A DNA stretch of 38,382 nt from Paludibacteraceae bacterium (GCA_905233375.1 CAJOEJ010000020.1:1-38382); one strand, 5' to 3'. Shown: positions 16,644 through 25,288, counted from the stretch's first letter. Made by a program: numbers and translations. The notes: generated by a model from the sequence alone, not told the origin.

Positions 16644-18635
16644 ATGAAAAAAATACTGTTTTGCCTTAGTGCATTATTCCTCTCTATCAGTTCCGTTTTT
16701 GCGGGAATTACAACTTACACCTTTACTTCGCTCAACTGGGCGAGCAAGGTGGGCGCAACTGTCTGTGACGGAACAACGGACGGTTGGATATGTGACCATC
16801 CCGCCACCGAATATGCTTCCGGTCGTAATGTGGCAGACGGCCGGCTCTATTCGTGCGGTGTAGGCGTCAAGACCGGCACTTCCGGAGCCGGTGCCACTTC
16901 TGTACAGACCTTCACCGATGTACAATGTGTGACCGTCAATTTCTGCCAGAACAGCAGCAAGGGACGTGGTACGATATACGTACAGGTGGGAAATAACATG
17001 CCTGATAGTATCGTGGTGACCAAACCGGCTGCCAGCGGAGAAGGGGTATGGAATCGCGACTCCGTCATCCTCTTTACCGCACCGCAGACAGGTCAAATCA
17101 AGTTCTGGGTCACCTGTACGGAGAATGCCATTTATATCAATACCGTCTCTATCCGTTCGGCTTCAGGCGGCAGCTCTGTTTTTACGACCGATACCTACCA
17201 ACTGGTTACGGACCCAGCGCAATTACAAGACTCTGACCAGGTTATCTTTGGCGTCTATCAGGACGGAGTGAACTACATCATGGGCTATTATGACGAGTAT
17301 GAGAGTGTGAATAATATCCATGCCATCAAAGGACGTTATTCGGCAGACCGTTCGCAAGTAGCGGCAGACGAGAGTGCTATCTATACCTTGCGTATCACCG
17401 AACTGAACGGCAACACCGCGTATATCTTCCAAGACGAGTTGCGTTACGAAGAAGCGTATCTGGTGGCATCGGGCGGACAGACGAAAAACCGTTTGGCGCT
17501 ATGGACGGATATGGTGGATACCAAGACGTACGGCAACTACGGTTATTGGTCTGTTGCCATTGAGAACGGAGGTGAAGCTGTGATAACGAACTTAGGCAAC
17601 AGCCGTTCGAAAATCATCCAATACAATGCTTCCAACACTCCCACGCTCTTTGCGTGTTATGCGGATCGTTCGCAGACTCCCGTCTGTCTCTATCGGCGGG
17701 TACCTGCGATAGGGGATATTCCGGCTATTGTGGCACCGATGGTCAATTTCAGAACGACGATTGAGCCTTCCGGCGAACGCACGATAGAAGTGAATGCCAA
17801 CCTCCTGTCCGCAGACATCTCCGCTTCGCTCAAGCAGGGTAATGTGTTCTCTTTGTCCGCCTCTGTGCTGGATAAGGATGGCGATGTGCTCACTATCTCG
17901 TATGCCAATGCCGCTCCAGGACACTACCGCGACACGCTCGTTCTGACCAGTGGCGAGATTGTCTCTCAGACTGCTGTCCTGCTTAATCTGCAACGCGAAC
18001 TGACGGTAGCTGAGGCGGTACAATCCGATGACCATGCTGTCGTTTTTCTCAACGATGTGGTGGTAACCCAAAAATACGACAACTACATCTATGTACGGGA
18101 TACAACGGGAAGCATGCTGCTTTTCGATAGAGGGGACGGTGTGACGGGCAAACGTTATGGCGCCAATCTCAAAGCCGGTGATCCGCTTTCCGGTGTCACG
18201 GGACGTTTCATCAATTATTTCGGCGTACCGGAGATCTCTCCTACGGAGCAATTCCGTGTCGGAACCAATGGCGAAGTGCTCCCGGAACCAGCTCCCGCTA
18301 CCATCGACTCGGCGGATGTGTGTCGCTATCTCGTACTGGATGGCGCAGTGGTCAACGGATGGACCAGCCTGACCTACAACGGACAGGAGTATGCGATGGA
18401 GAATAAGTTCAACCTGGCGGGTTTCAATACCGGAGTACCCATGCGTACGTTTGTCATCGTCAGCTATGACCACGACGTAGTCACCCTTTATATCATTCGT
18501 CAAGACCCCTATTCGGCGCAAGGAATCGAATCGGCTGATTCCGCTGCCAAAGCGCGGCTTGTTATCCGAAATGGCGTGCCGGTGGTGCAAACAGAAAATG
18601 GTCTATTTACCATAGACGGAAAATCATTCCGTTAA
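16644..18635 (+). CDS. Large secreted protein with OB-fold-like domain
   Basis: The 663-residue protein has a signal peptide (MKKILFCLSALFLSISSVFA). Residues about 20-170 form a beta-rich carbohydrate-binding-like domain (TFTSLNWASKVG...). A middle beta-rich region follows, and residues about 450-570 resemble the DUF6359/YhcR-type OB-fold found in Bacteroidota secreted nucleases and adhesins (LTVAEAVQ...NYIYVRDTTGSMLLFD). The final residues (ARLVIRNGVPVVQTENGLFT, then IDGKSFR) match the short C-terminal motif common on Bacteroidales surface proteins. No catalytic nuclease motif is visible. It begins nine bases after the WYL/Bcp debris, which has thus replaced its native upstream region. Role unknown. 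Confidence 0.8.
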   Translation: MKKILFCLSALFLSISSVFAGITTYTFTSLNWASKVGATVCDGTTDGWICDHPATEYASGRNVADGRLYSCGVGVKTGTSGAGATSVQTFTDVQCVTVNFCQNSSKGRGTIYVQVGNNMPDSIVVTKPAASGEGVWNRDSVILFTAPQTGQIKFWVTCTENAIYINTVSIRSASGGSSVFTTDTYQLVTDPAQLQDSDQVIFGVYQDGVNYIMGYYDEYESVNNIHAIKGRYSADRSQVAADESAIYTLRITELNGNTAYIFQDELRYEEAYLVASGGQTKNRLALWTDMVDTKTYGNYGYWSVAIENGGEAVITNLGNSRSKIIQYNASNTPTLFACYADRSQTPVCLYRRVPAIGDIPAIVAPMVNFRTTIEPSGERTIEVNANLLSADISASLKQGNVFSLSASVLDKDGDVLTISYANAAPGHYRDTLVLTSGEIVSQTAVLLNLQRELTVAEAVQSDDHAVVFLNDVVVTQKYDNYIYVRDTTGSMLLFDRGDGVTGKRYGANLKAGDPLSGVTGRFINYFGVPEISPTEQFRVGTNGEVLPEPAPATIDSADVCRYLVLDGAVVNGWTSLTYNGQEYAMENKFNLAGFNTGVPMRTFVIVSYDHDVVTLYIIRQDPYSAQGIESADSAAKARLVIRNGVPVVQTENGLFTIDGKSFR

Positions 18636-18649
18636 GGCTGAACATATAT

Positions 18650-18679
18650 GAAGAAGAGAGGCGCAAACCTCTCTTCTTC
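18650..18679. terminator. Bidirectional terminator hairpin
   Basis: A perfect 12-base stem (GAAGAAGAGAGG / CCTCTCTTCTTC) with a six-base loop lies between the convergent secreted-protein and ferritin genes. It can end transcription from both sides, although U-tracts are short. Confidence 0.75.
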
Positions 18680-18703
18680 GTATCATCTTATTGATAGTGG
18701 CAT

Positions 18704-19225
18704 TTACGCCTTTGCAGCCAGCGGGGACGGAGTGGTATAGACGCGTGCTGCCAGTTCCTGGTCCAGTACGTACATGCCGTAACCGTTGCCGTCCAGCATT
18801 TTCAGTTTGTTGATGATCTCAACGGCATTCTCTTCCTCCTCAACCTGCTCGTCAATGAACCATTGGAGACGGCTCTGTGCGGCATAGTCTTTCTCCTCTA
18901 CGGCAATGTGCATAAGGTTGTTAATGAGCGCAGTAACATGCTGCTCGTGCTCATAAGTCGCCTCAAAAGCGGCTAACGGCGAAGCCCATTCGGTCTCTAC
19001 GGCATCAATCGCTTTGAGCCATACACGACCGCCACGGCTGATGAGATAGTTGTAGAAAATCTGCGCATGGTCCTGCTCCTCTTTGAACTGGATAGCGAAC
19101 CAGTTAGCCATTCCTGCATAACCTTTGTCCTGGCAGTATGCCGACATACTCAGATACAGATAAGCCGACCACATCTCGGCGTTGATTTGGGCGTTGATAG
19201 CGTCCTCTAAACGTTTGGAAATCAT
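18704..19225 (-). CDS. ftnA: Ferritin (non-haem, bacterial)
   Basis: Iron-storage 24-mer subunit that oxidises Fe(II) in a four-helix bundle. Ferroxidase residues are visible in helices with NAQINAEMWSAYLYLSM (Glu17-type), FKEEQDHAQIFYNYL (ExxH near residue 50) and the later EQVEEEENAVEI. The length of 173 residues is typical. It is transcribed alone from the promoter at 19280-19311 and ends at a shared terminator. Together with rubrerythrin, SOD and Bcp it points to oxidative-stress control of free iron. Confidence 0.95.
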   Translation of the reverse strand: MISKRLEDAINAQINAEMWSAYLYLSMSAYCQDKGYAGMANWFAIQFKEEQDHAQIFYNYLISRGGRVWLKAIDAVETEWASPLAAFEATYEHEQHVTALINNLMHIAVEEKDYAAQSRLQWFIDEQVEEEENAVEIINKLKMLDGNGYGMYVLDQELAARVYTTPSPLAAKA

Positions 19226-19279
19226 AGTGTTTTAATATTTATATATTGTATTTGCAGTGTGCTTGTTCGTTTGCGAGTG

Positions 19280-19311
19280 CAAAGATACAAAAAAAATCCC
19301 ACATACACAAG
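19280..19311 (-). promoter_or_regulatory. Ferritin promoter
   Basis: Minus strand CTTG (19311-19308), 20 bases containing TATGTGGGA and a T-run, TATCTTTG (19287-19280). The spacer TATNTGGGATTTTTTTTG is nearly the same as in the cupin promoter at 25331-25362. A short inverted repeat TCCC...GGGA (about 19297-19321) overlaps it and could be a regulator site. Confidence 0.75.
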
Positions 19312-19381
19312 CAATGCGGGACTTTTCGTCAATTTTTCTTTGGATTTTCAGCAAACCCGTTGTTTCTTGTATCGTAATCCA

Positions 19382-20077
19382 TTACAGAATTTGCAGTACA
19401 TCCGCTAAGCGGGACACCCTGTAAGTTGCCGTTTGGTCCGTGTCGCCTTCATGCAGCCAGATCTGGTCGATACCGGCATTCTTTGCTCCAGCGATGTCGG
19501 ACGAATAACTGTCCCCGATCATTACGGCTTCGTCCGCTGTCACACCGTTCATCTCCAGCGCAATACAGAAGATGCCCGGCTGTGGTTTGTTGATACCTAC
19601 CTCCTCGCTGATAATCGCGTGGGTGAAGCAATCCGCCAGACCCGAGTGCGCAAACTTATAATACTGCACCTCCTTAAACCCGTTACTGATGATGGTCAGC
19701 GGGTATTTGCGAGCCAGTTGGCGCACGATCTCATCCGCTCCGGGCAGTACCCTGAAATAGGTGTTGGTCAGTTGCAGGAACACCCGACCCATCTCATGCG
19801 CGAGTTGTTCCGTTCGTTGAGGGTCACTTTGTCCCTTCAGCAATGGGTGGTAAAACCGCTGGAAATGCAGATGCTCTTTCGTCACCTCCCCGCGTCCGTA
19901 CAAGGTCCATAGCTCCATGTTATACGGTTTGTAGGCATTCAGATAGTCGTCGAAAGCAGGGTAGAGTGCCTCCAGCTGATAGGTGGCATAGATGTCTTTC
20001 AATGCCTTGTGCTCGGCTCCCGTCCAGTCACCTATCGTGTCATCCCAGTCGAGAAAGACGGCTTTGTACTGTTTCAT
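19382..20077 (-). CDS. yjjG: HAD-family nucleotidase, YjjG type
   Basis: The HAD motif I is FLDWDDT (the YjjG subgroup has DxDxT with Trp here). Motif II is TIISNG, the motif III lysine is in INKPQPG and motif IV is MIGDSYSSDIAGA. The helical cap with HFQRFYHPLL fits YjjG, a 5'-nucleotidase that removes non-canonical pyrimidine nucleotides. The length of 231 residues is normal. Its start overlaps the stop of the preceding HAD gene by four bases (ATGA, 20077-20074). It is the last gene of the minus-strand operon beginning near 23138. Confidence 0.9.
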   Translation of the reverse strand: MKQYKAVFLDWDDTIGDWTGAEHKALKDIYATYQLEALYPAFDDYLNAYKPYNMELWTLYGRGEVTKEHLHFQRFYHPLLKGQSDPQRTEQLAHEMGRVFLQLTNTYFRVLPGADEIVRQLARKYPLTIISNGFKEVQYYKFAHSGLADCFTHAIISEEVGINKPQPGIFCIALEMNGVTADEAVMIGDSYSSDIAGAKNAGIDQIWLHEGDTDQTATYRVSRLADVLQIL

Positions 20078-20715
20078 AGGATTCCTTTCAGGATGTTTTT
20101 CGGATCATCCAATATATTGGTTATTCCGGCTTCCACCAGTTTCTCACGCGGCACAAAGCCCCACGAACAGGCTGCAAACGGCACGTTCGCATTCTTCGCT
20201 GTTTCGTCGTCCACCAGGCTGTCACCGATATACAGTACCGTTGGGGCATTGACCGTTTGGGCATGTAGGATATCATAGACAATCTGCGGATCCGGCTTGC
20301 GTGCGATACCTTCCCGTTCCCCGAGAATGACATCAAACATGCCGGGGAAGAAATGGTTCACGATTTTCTCCGTGGCAGCCTGGTACTTGTTGCTGGCTAC
20401 CGCCAGATGATGCCCTCTCGCCTTGAGTGCCGCCAGCACCTCGGGGATGCCTTCGTACGGACGCGTGTAGTCGCAGATATGCGCATTATAATAAGGAACG
20501 AAATGCGCGCGTACGCGAAGGATGTTCTCTTCCGTGCGTTCCGCTTCCGGCAGGGCACGGCGGATGAGGTTGTTGATGCCGTTGCCTACTTTAGCCGGGT
20601 ACGCCTCAATCGGAAACACAGGGTATCCCGTCTGTTCCAGCGCATAGTTGCACGCATATCCCAAGTCGTCTATGGTATTGAGCAGCGTGCCGTCCAAGTC
20701 AAAGATAATCAACAT
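20074..20715 (-). CDS. gph: HAD-family phosphatase, phosphoglycolate phosphatase-like
   Basis: The frame from ATG 20715 gives 213 residues starting MLIIFDLDGTLLNT, which is motif I of HAD phosphatases. Motif II is AVASNKY, motif III lysine in IARKPDPQIVY, motif IV IGDSLVDDETAKNA. These are typical of Gph/PgmB-like enzymes that dephosphorylate 2-phosphoglycolate or similar small phosphates. The longer frames (20733, 20793) would overlap the upstream gene by more and add unconserved residues. Substrate not certain. Confidence 0.88.
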   Translation of the reverse strand: MLIIFDLDGTLLNTIDDLGYACNYALEQTGYPVFPIEAYPAKVGNGINNLIRRALPEAERTEENILRVRAHFVPYYNAHICDYTRPYEGIPEVLAALKARGHHLAVASNKYQAATEKIVNHFFPGMFDVILGEREGIARKPDPQIVYDILHAQTVNAPTVLYIGDSLVDDETAKNANVPFAACSWGFVPREKLVEAGITNILDDPKNILKGIL

Positions 20716-21197
20716 TTTGTCAGTAGTTTGCATATCGCTTTGCACGATTGTTCGATATCCTGCCAGGCTTCCTCGAAATCTCCGGTGTACCACGGATCGG
20801 CGACATTGGGGATATTGCTGATACCGGTTACTGCGGATGGGTCATTGGTCATCGTCCAAGCCATCATCAGCGACACTTTATGCTCCGTGTCCTCTCCGAT
20901 GAGCCGCTCCATCCAGCGGAGGTTCGATTGGTCGGCGCAGATGATATAGTCATAATAAGCATAGTCCGCACGGGTGATCTGCCGCGCAGCATGAAAGGTG
21001 AACGGAATACCTTTCTCGCGCAACTTGCGCTTGGCGGGAGGGTAGATGTCGTTACCTGTCTCTTCGGTCGAGACAGCCGCCGAAGCAATCTCAAACTGCT
21101 TCTCCGTTCCTGCCTGCCGGCATAGTTCCTTCATGATAAATTCCGCCATTACCGACCGGCATATGTTCCCGTGACAGATAAAAAGGATCTTGGTCAT
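20709..21197 (-). CDS. Low-molecular-weight protein-tyrosine phosphatase
   Basis: The active-site loop CHGNICRS at residues 8-15 (C-x5-R-S) and the catalytic aspartate in ADPWYTGDF near residue 133 identify a LMW-PTP. The residue after CRS is Val rather than the usual Pro. Length 162 is normal. Stop overlaps the gph start by seven bases. Such enzymes act on phosphotyrosine or phosphoarginine in cell-envelope and stress signalling. Confidence 0.93.
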   Translation of the reverse strand: MTKILFICHGNICRSVMAEFIMKELCRQAGTEKQFEIASAAVSTEETGNDIYPPAKRKLREKGIPFTFHAARQITRADYAYYDYIICADQSNLRWMERLIGEDTEHKVSLMMAWTMTNDPSAVTGISNIPNVADPWYTGDFEEAWQDIEQSCKAICKLLTKC

Positions 21198-21246
21198 TTG
21201 GTGTTCTCTTTGATTATTTTAACAGGATATGCGCTTGCCTCTTCGT

Positions 21247-22092
21247 TTACAAGTTAAACATCCCGAGAATACGACGGAGATAGTCGGGGTCTGCAAAATT
21301 ACGGAAACCTGTGTCCTGTTGGTTCAGTGGCGCAATGCGTGCCATGTCCGTCTCCGAAAGCGTGAAATCAAAGATGTCGAAGTTGTGCATCATCCGCTCT
21401 TTGTGCATCGATTTGGGGATAGCGATGATGCCGCGTTGTGTCAGCCAGCGGAGTGCGACCTGCGCGGGTGACTTGCCGTATTGCGCCCCTATCTCCGTCA
21501 GTACCGGACTCTTCAACAGGTCGTCCGAGCCTTGTCCCAACGGTCCCCAGGCCATCATCTTCGTGTCGTAGCGTTCCATCTCGGGCAGGATGCCGTTCTG
21601 CTGGCATAGCACGCAGCATTGTAATTGATTGACAGCGGGTTTGATATCCACTGCCGAGGCAAAGTCATAGAACCGGCATGCCTGGAAATTGCTTACACCT
21701 ATCGCCCGCGCTTTGCCGGCCTGATAAGCCTTCTCCATGGCACGCCACGAGCCGAACACATCGCCGTACGCCTGATGGATGAGCAACAGATCCACATAGT
21801 CGGTCTGCAGCTTCTTCAAACTGGCTTCGATACTCTGTGCCGCTTTCTGCTCTCCGGCATTTGTGATCCACACTTTGGTGACGATAAAAACGTCCTCCCG
21901 CTTGAGACCGGACTTGCGCACCGCATTGCCGACACCCTCTTCGTTCCCGTAGGCTTGCGCAGTGTCGATTAGACGGTATCCTGCCTGGAGTGCGTCGGTG
22001 GTACAACGTTCCGCCTCCTCGGGCGGGACTTTGAACAATCCATAACCTAAAACCGGCATCTCAACGCCGTTGTTCAATAAAATCGTTTGCAT
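21247..22092 (-). CDS. Aldo/keto reductase
   Basis: NADPH-dependent oxidoreductase with a (beta/alpha)8 barrel. The catalytic tetrad is visible: DTAQAYGNE (Asp and Tyr), VTKVW (Lys) and LLLIHQ (His). NADP-binding segment IAIPKSMHKERM near the C-terminus. I start at ATG 22092 (MQTILLNNGVEMPVLGYG), because the longer frame runs into the flavodoxin gene. The 281 residues are typical of the 2,5-diketogluconate reductase-like group. It stands 20 bases after the flavodoxin gene and 49 before the phosphatase gene, so they are probably one transcript. Confidence 0.93.
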   Translation of the reverse strand: MQTILLNNGVEMPVLGYGLFKVPPEEAERCTTDALQAGYRLIDTAQAYGNEEGVGNAVRKSGLKREDVFIVTKVWITNAGEQKAAQSIEASLKKLQTDYVDLLLIHQAYGDVFGSWRAMEKAYQAGKARAIGVSNFQACRFYDFASAVDIKPAVNQLQCCVLCQQNGILPEMERYDTKMMAWGPLGQGSDDLLKSPVLTEIGAQYGKSPAQVALRWLTQRGIIAIPKSMHKERMMHNFDIFDFTLSETDMARIAPLNQQDTGFRNFADPDYLRRILGMFNL

Positions 22093-22112
22093 AACGCCGC
22101 AAATATAATGGG

Positions 22113-22601
22113 TCAGTGTTTGTTCATCAGGAGACCTTTGTGCCAGTTGAGTGTGGGATAGGTCTTTTTCAGATAAGTCTCCGCTTCTTCGATGCCGCTT
22201 GAACCGCTGGTGGCGAAGGGGATGAGGACTTTGCCCTGCAGTTGGGGTTCGTTGTTGTCCAGCCATGAATTAATGATACGCGGACAGATACCCCACCAAA
22301 TCGGGAAGCCGACATAAATAGTGTCGTACGGGGTGATATTCGTGCAGCGCTTGATCGTCGGACGTTCTTCGGGGTCGTTCATCTCTACAGAAGAGCGGGA
22401 TTCGGGATTGCGCCAATCGAGATCTTCCGCTGTGTATTTATCCGCCGGTTCAATTTCCCACAATACCGCGTCATGTTGTTTGGCGAGTTTGGTAGCGGCT
22501 GTCTTGGTCGTACCTGTAGCGGAGAAATACGCCACTAATGTTTTTGCGTTCATCGGCATCATCATGGCGGCACATACAAGTGCCAGAATCATTCGTTTCA
22601 T
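22113..22601 (-). CDS. Exported flavodoxin-like protein
   Basis: The 162-residue protein begins with a signal peptide (MKRMILALVCAAMMMPMNA) followed by a flavodoxin fold: FMN phosphate loop YFSATGTTKTAA, YVGFPIWWG and PFATSGSSGIEEA. Flavodoxins are normally cytoplasmic electron carriers; this type, exported and placed before an aldo/keto reductase, is seen in Bacteroidota and its partner is unknown. Gap to the upstream gene is 20 bases. Confidence 0.88.
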   Translation of the reverse strand: MKRMILALVCAAMMMPMNAKTLVAYFSATGTTKTAATKLAKQHDAVLWEIEPADKYTAEDLDWRNPESRSSVEMNDPEERPTIKRCTNITPYDTIYVGFPIWWGICPRIINSWLDNNEPQLQGKVLIPFATSGSSGIEEAETYLKKTYPTLNWHKGLLMNKH

Positions 22602-22621
22602 ATTGATTGGTTTAAAATTGT

Positions 22622-22972
22622 TCAGCTTTCAAAAGGATGAGCTTGTCTGTATTCGAATTGGTAACTACAGAATCTCCATGACCACGGAGTGGCGTAGGTT
22701 TTGCCATTCGGACCCCTATGGTGAGCGGCTTCGTATTCCTCCGCCAAGCGGATTTTGCCTTCGGGAGTGCCGTAGTTTTGTGCCATCTGGGCGTTCGCAT
22801 AGGCAAAGACCTCGGAGTTGTACTTCTGCCTACGGGACTGTTTCTGCTGGTAGCCCTCGTTACGCAAGCGGTAGCACTGCTTGCCGTTAACGACATAGAA
22901 GTAGCCGGGATCGGATTTGTTGAGTTTGCCATGAATCAGGTCAATGCCTGAGGCGGGATCAATTTCTGCCAT
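22622..22972 (-). CDS. Conserved-looking hypothetical protein (116 residues)
   Basis: The frame from ATG 22972 has a beta-rich start (GKLNKSDPGYFYVVNGKQCYRLRNEG) followed by a basic helix (QQKQSRRQKYNSEVFAYANAQMAQ) and a C-terminal segment with FCSYQFEYRQAHPFES. The layout, short strand region followed by a Gln/Arg helix, is like small Bacteroidota hypothetical proteins with a RxxxxxxNPKTxAQQ pattern. Function unknown. An overlapping frame (22612-22932) is judged a shadow. It heads the operon, with a leader of about 160 bases from the promoter at 23138-23169. Confidence 0.65.
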   Translation of the reverse strand: MAEIDPASGIDLIHGKLNKSDPGYFYVVNGKQCYRLRNEGYQQKQSRRQKYNSEVFAYANAQMAQNYGTPEGKIRLAEEYEAAHHRGPNGKTYATPWSWRFCSYQFEYRQAHPFES

Positions 22973-23059
22973 AAAAAAGGGGTTAAAAAGTATATACTAT
23001 AGATGTGTCTTTATAGCGTGAGAGTGGCTTCACGTTAGCATTCACCTTCGGTCGACCGT

Positions 23060-23103
23060 CGGGTTACTCTCGTCTTACTCTCGTCTTTCTCTCGGGTTGC
23101 TCT
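23060..23103. repeat. Tandem 11-base repeat (4 copies) in operon leader
   Basis: CGGGTTACTCT, CGTCTTACTCT, CGTCTTTCTCT, CGGGTTGCTCT lie head-to-tail in the untranslated leader of the 22972 gene, read on the minus strand as AGAGTAA-type units. Other 11-base arrays are at 37202-37251 and 38095-38127. Confidence 0.85.
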
Positions 23104-23137
23104 TAGGGGCATATTGGGTCGATATGGTAAACCGGTA

Positions 23138-23169
23138 CAAAGGTAATGCTTTTTTTTGAGATATGCAAA
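23138..23169 (-). promoter_or_regulatory. Promoter of the flavodoxin/AKR/phosphatase operon
   Basis: Minus strand TTTG (23169-23166), 20 bases, TACCTTTG (23145-23138). Confidence 0.8.
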
Positions 23170-23265
23170 TATTTTGGGAGAAATTTGTCAGATTTGGTGA
23201 ATATAACCAGTATTGTAACCAGTATTAGGGGGAGGGCAGGTTGAAAATAGATCGTACGGTCAAGG

Positions 23266-23313
23266 CGGCGTTTTCTATCCGCCAAGATTGGACGGATACA
23301 AGAGAAAACGCCG
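23266..23313. repeat. Long two-part hairpin between operons
   Basis: Outer arms CGGCGTTTTCT (23266-23276) and AGAAAACGCCG (23303-23313) are perfect complements. Inside them ATCCG-CCAA pairs with TTGG-A-CGGAT. No U-tract follows on either strand, so this is not a standard terminator. It lies 135 bases beyond the ProX-like gene stop. Confidence 0.7.
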
Positions 23314-23447
23314 AATGAGAGAAAGAAGGCACGCGGAAAGGAACGCTTGTTGGATGGCATCCGACCTAACAAACGATGTGCATGCCGGATACGATCCGAC
23401 GGAAAAGAAGAAAGGAGAAAGATGGGCAATAGACAAAAACCCGCCTC

Positions 23448-23990
23448 TCAGGCAGTTGTCAGGAGGTACTCCACTTGGTTGCCGACAGAGGAGAGGTACT
23501 GCTGAAAGGCAGATTGAGAGATGACCACCGTGCCACGGCAATCGTTCGGGTGGAAACTGAGCGAGGCGGCGTCCTTGAGACGGGTGTCAAGAAAGAGGAT
23601 GACATGGTGTTCCGTATCGTTGATGAGTCCAAAAGGACTCACACTTCCCGGTTCGAGTCCCAAGTACTTCATCATCCGTTCGGGCGATGCGAATGAGAGT
23701 TTGCCCGGCGCATTCTGTCCTTTCGCCGTCAGTACCTGTTTGAGCCAATGCTCGATGTCATGAATCGCCAAGTCATCGTCGCATGGGAAACAAATGAGGT
23801 AATGCTGGTTGCCCTTATGATTGCGCATGAAGATATTCTTACAATGGAGGCTTCCGTCATCGTGCCACCACCGTTTGGCTTCCTCGATCGTCTTGCCTTC
23901 TGGATGGTTGTAAGTCGTGAAGGGGATATTGTGTTCGTCCAGATAACGCAAAACGCGTTCCTGCCGCTCGGAAATGATTTCGTAGTTCAT
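23448..23990 (-). CDS. ProX/YbaK-family aminoacyl-tRNA deacylase
   Basis: The 180-residue protein matches the bacterial Ala-tRNA(Pro) deacylases (ProX/PrdX), which remove mis-attached alanine from tRNA(Pro). Segments seen: VLRYLDEHNIPFTTYNHPE, CKNIFMRNHKGNQHYLICFP (with the conserved Lys/Asn), LSFASPERMMKYLGLEPGSVSPFGLIND, and FHPNDCRGTVVIS. Length is normal for the stand-alone enzyme. It is last in an operon with the lipoprotein (gap 12 bases) and the cupin gene. Confidence 0.93.
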   Translation of the reverse strand: MNYEIISERQERVLRYLDEHNIPFTTYNHPEGKTIEEAKRWWHDDGSLHCKNIFMRNHKGNQHYLICFPCDDDLAIHDIEHWLKQVLTAKGQNAPGKLSFASPERMMKYLGLEPGSVSPFGLINDTEHHVILFLDTRLKDAASLSFHPNDCRGTVVISQSAFQQYLSSVGNQVEYLLTTA

Positions 23991-24002
23991 CGTCTTGAAT
24001 GG

Positions 24003-24923
24003 TTAAAGTTCCACCGGTTGCCAGCCGTAATCCTGATAATACTTCACGGGGATGTTATAGCGGCGTACGTAGTCGCCCAACTGTTCGCGCCGAACGGCTT
24101 CGCGCACCTGTTCGTTGGCGTGCATGTTCATGTAGATATCGTAATAGTCTCCGAAGATGCGCTTCGCGCTGGTATCGTTTCCGGCGCCATCTTCCGTCTG
24201 GACGAAAGAGATTACTTCCGGTTTGTTACCGTTCCAACGAAGGGTCATACAACCGCTGTGATTGCCTCCGGAAACAGTCTTGAGGGTATCCCCGGAGATG
24301 TTATACCAGAACACCCAGAAATCACCCCATACACAAGTGTCTTCTTCGCGAACCATCATCAGCGAAGGAATGCAAAGTTCGCCTTGTAAATAGTACGGTG
24401 CCATCTCATGAAGCAGGTAATCACTAATCGCTTGACGCACCGCTTGTTCCTTTCGGTTGTTGGCTATGTATTGGATGCAATCGGCTTTGTGTTCGTCAAA
24501 ATCGGACATCAGCCATTTTCCGTTGACCCGCTCCATGTACAAGCGGTGTTCTTCGGGTTCGTCATCCTCGTCGCCGATGATTCCTTCGGGCCATACTTCG
24601 CGTACGCTAATGGTCGCAACGGCATGGTCGGCATCGGTCTTTTCCACCAACAGGACTTCGTAATCGGCAATCGTGCCTCCGTTCCCGGTGACGAAGTAAT
24701 AGAGCCATTCATGGTCCATCGCCTCGTGCTCGGGCAAGCGGTAGAACATCGTATCCAATACGGCGTAGAAATCTTCCGTCATGTATCCCTGCGAGCGCTC
24801 CAGCAGCTCATGGTCAGGGATATAGGCGCATAACTCTTCCGCCCGTTTTTTCAGTTGCTCTTCCGTGCTGTTACAAGCCGTCATCATCAGGGCAGCACAC
24901 AGGATCCATGTGATTCGTTTCAT
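24003..24923 (-). CDS. Hypothetical lipoprotein
   Basis: A 306-residue protein with a lipoprotein signal (MKRITWILCAALMMTAC, lipidated Cys17). Two similar halves may be present: YAVLDTMFYRL...WLYYFVTGNGG and later ...GDFWVFWYNISGDT, followed by RLYMERVNGKWLMSDFD, a pattern recalling DUF3828-type periplasmic proteins. No catalytic motif recognised. Between cupin and ProX genes with gaps of 11 and 12 bases. Confidence 0.75.
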   Translation of the reverse strand: MKRITWILCAALMMTACNSTEEQLKKRAEELCAYIPDHELLERSQGYMTEDFYAVLDTMFYRLPEHEAMDHEWLYYFVTGNGGTIADYEVLLVEKTDADHAVATISVREVWPEGIIGDEDDEPEEHRLYMERVNGKWLMSDFDEHKADCIQYIANNRKEQAVRQAISDYLLHEMAPYYLQGELCIPSLMMVREEDTCVWGDFWVFWYNISGDTLKTVSGGNHSGCMTLRWNGNKPEVISFVQTEDGAGNDTSAKRIFGDYYDIYMNMHANEQVREAVRREQLGDYVRRYNIPVKYYQDYGWQPVEL

Positions 24924-24934
24924 ATATCTGCTTG

Positions 24935-25288
24935 TTATTTCTTATCTTGAATGGTTATTTCCGCTCCGGGTTCGGAGAAGTAGAACATATTGAGAATGAC
25001 GGGTTTATCGCCTCTGTTCTCGCCTCGATGGATGGTTCCGATGACCTCGACCAGCGCTTCGCCTTCATGGAATGTTTTCTCCTGTCCGTTCTCGCAGACA
25101 ATCGTCAAGTCGCCTTGCTGCACAATGCCGTAGTTGACAACGGTATGATGATGCCACCCGGTCTTGGCTCCGACCGGAAAATCCAAACGGATGACGCGCA
25201 GTTCGGGTTGTCCCTGCGGAAAATCGGGTAGCGCGACACCGTCCCAACTCTGCGATGTCCGGATCAATTCTGTCGTCTTGATATTCAT
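24935..25288 (-). CDS. Small cupin-domain protein
   Basis: From ATG 25288 the product has 117 residues; the frame opens upstream only with a TTG at 25300, which I reject. The cupin metal-binding motif is PVGAKTGWHHHTVVNYGIVQQG with three histidines, and motif 2 contains EALVEVIGTIHRGEN. Single-domain cupins of this kind bind small molecules or detoxify organic compounds. First gene of the operon read from 25331-25362. Confidence 0.88.
   Translation of the reverse strand: MNIKTTELIRTSQSWDGVALPDFPQGQPELRVIRLDFPVGAKTGWHHHTVVNYGIVQQGDLTIVCENGQEKTFHEGEALVEVIGTIHRGENRGDKPVILNMFYFSEPGAEITIQDKK

Noticed and set aside
22612..22932. Alternative frame overlapping the 22622-22972 gene
   Set aside because: Product is Ser/Thr/Pro-rich low-quality sequence; the other frame has better residue balance and operon spacing.
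23103..23541. Several 78-108 codon frames around the long hairpin
   Set aside because: They overlap each other on both strands, contain the promoter and hairpin, and resemble no protein.
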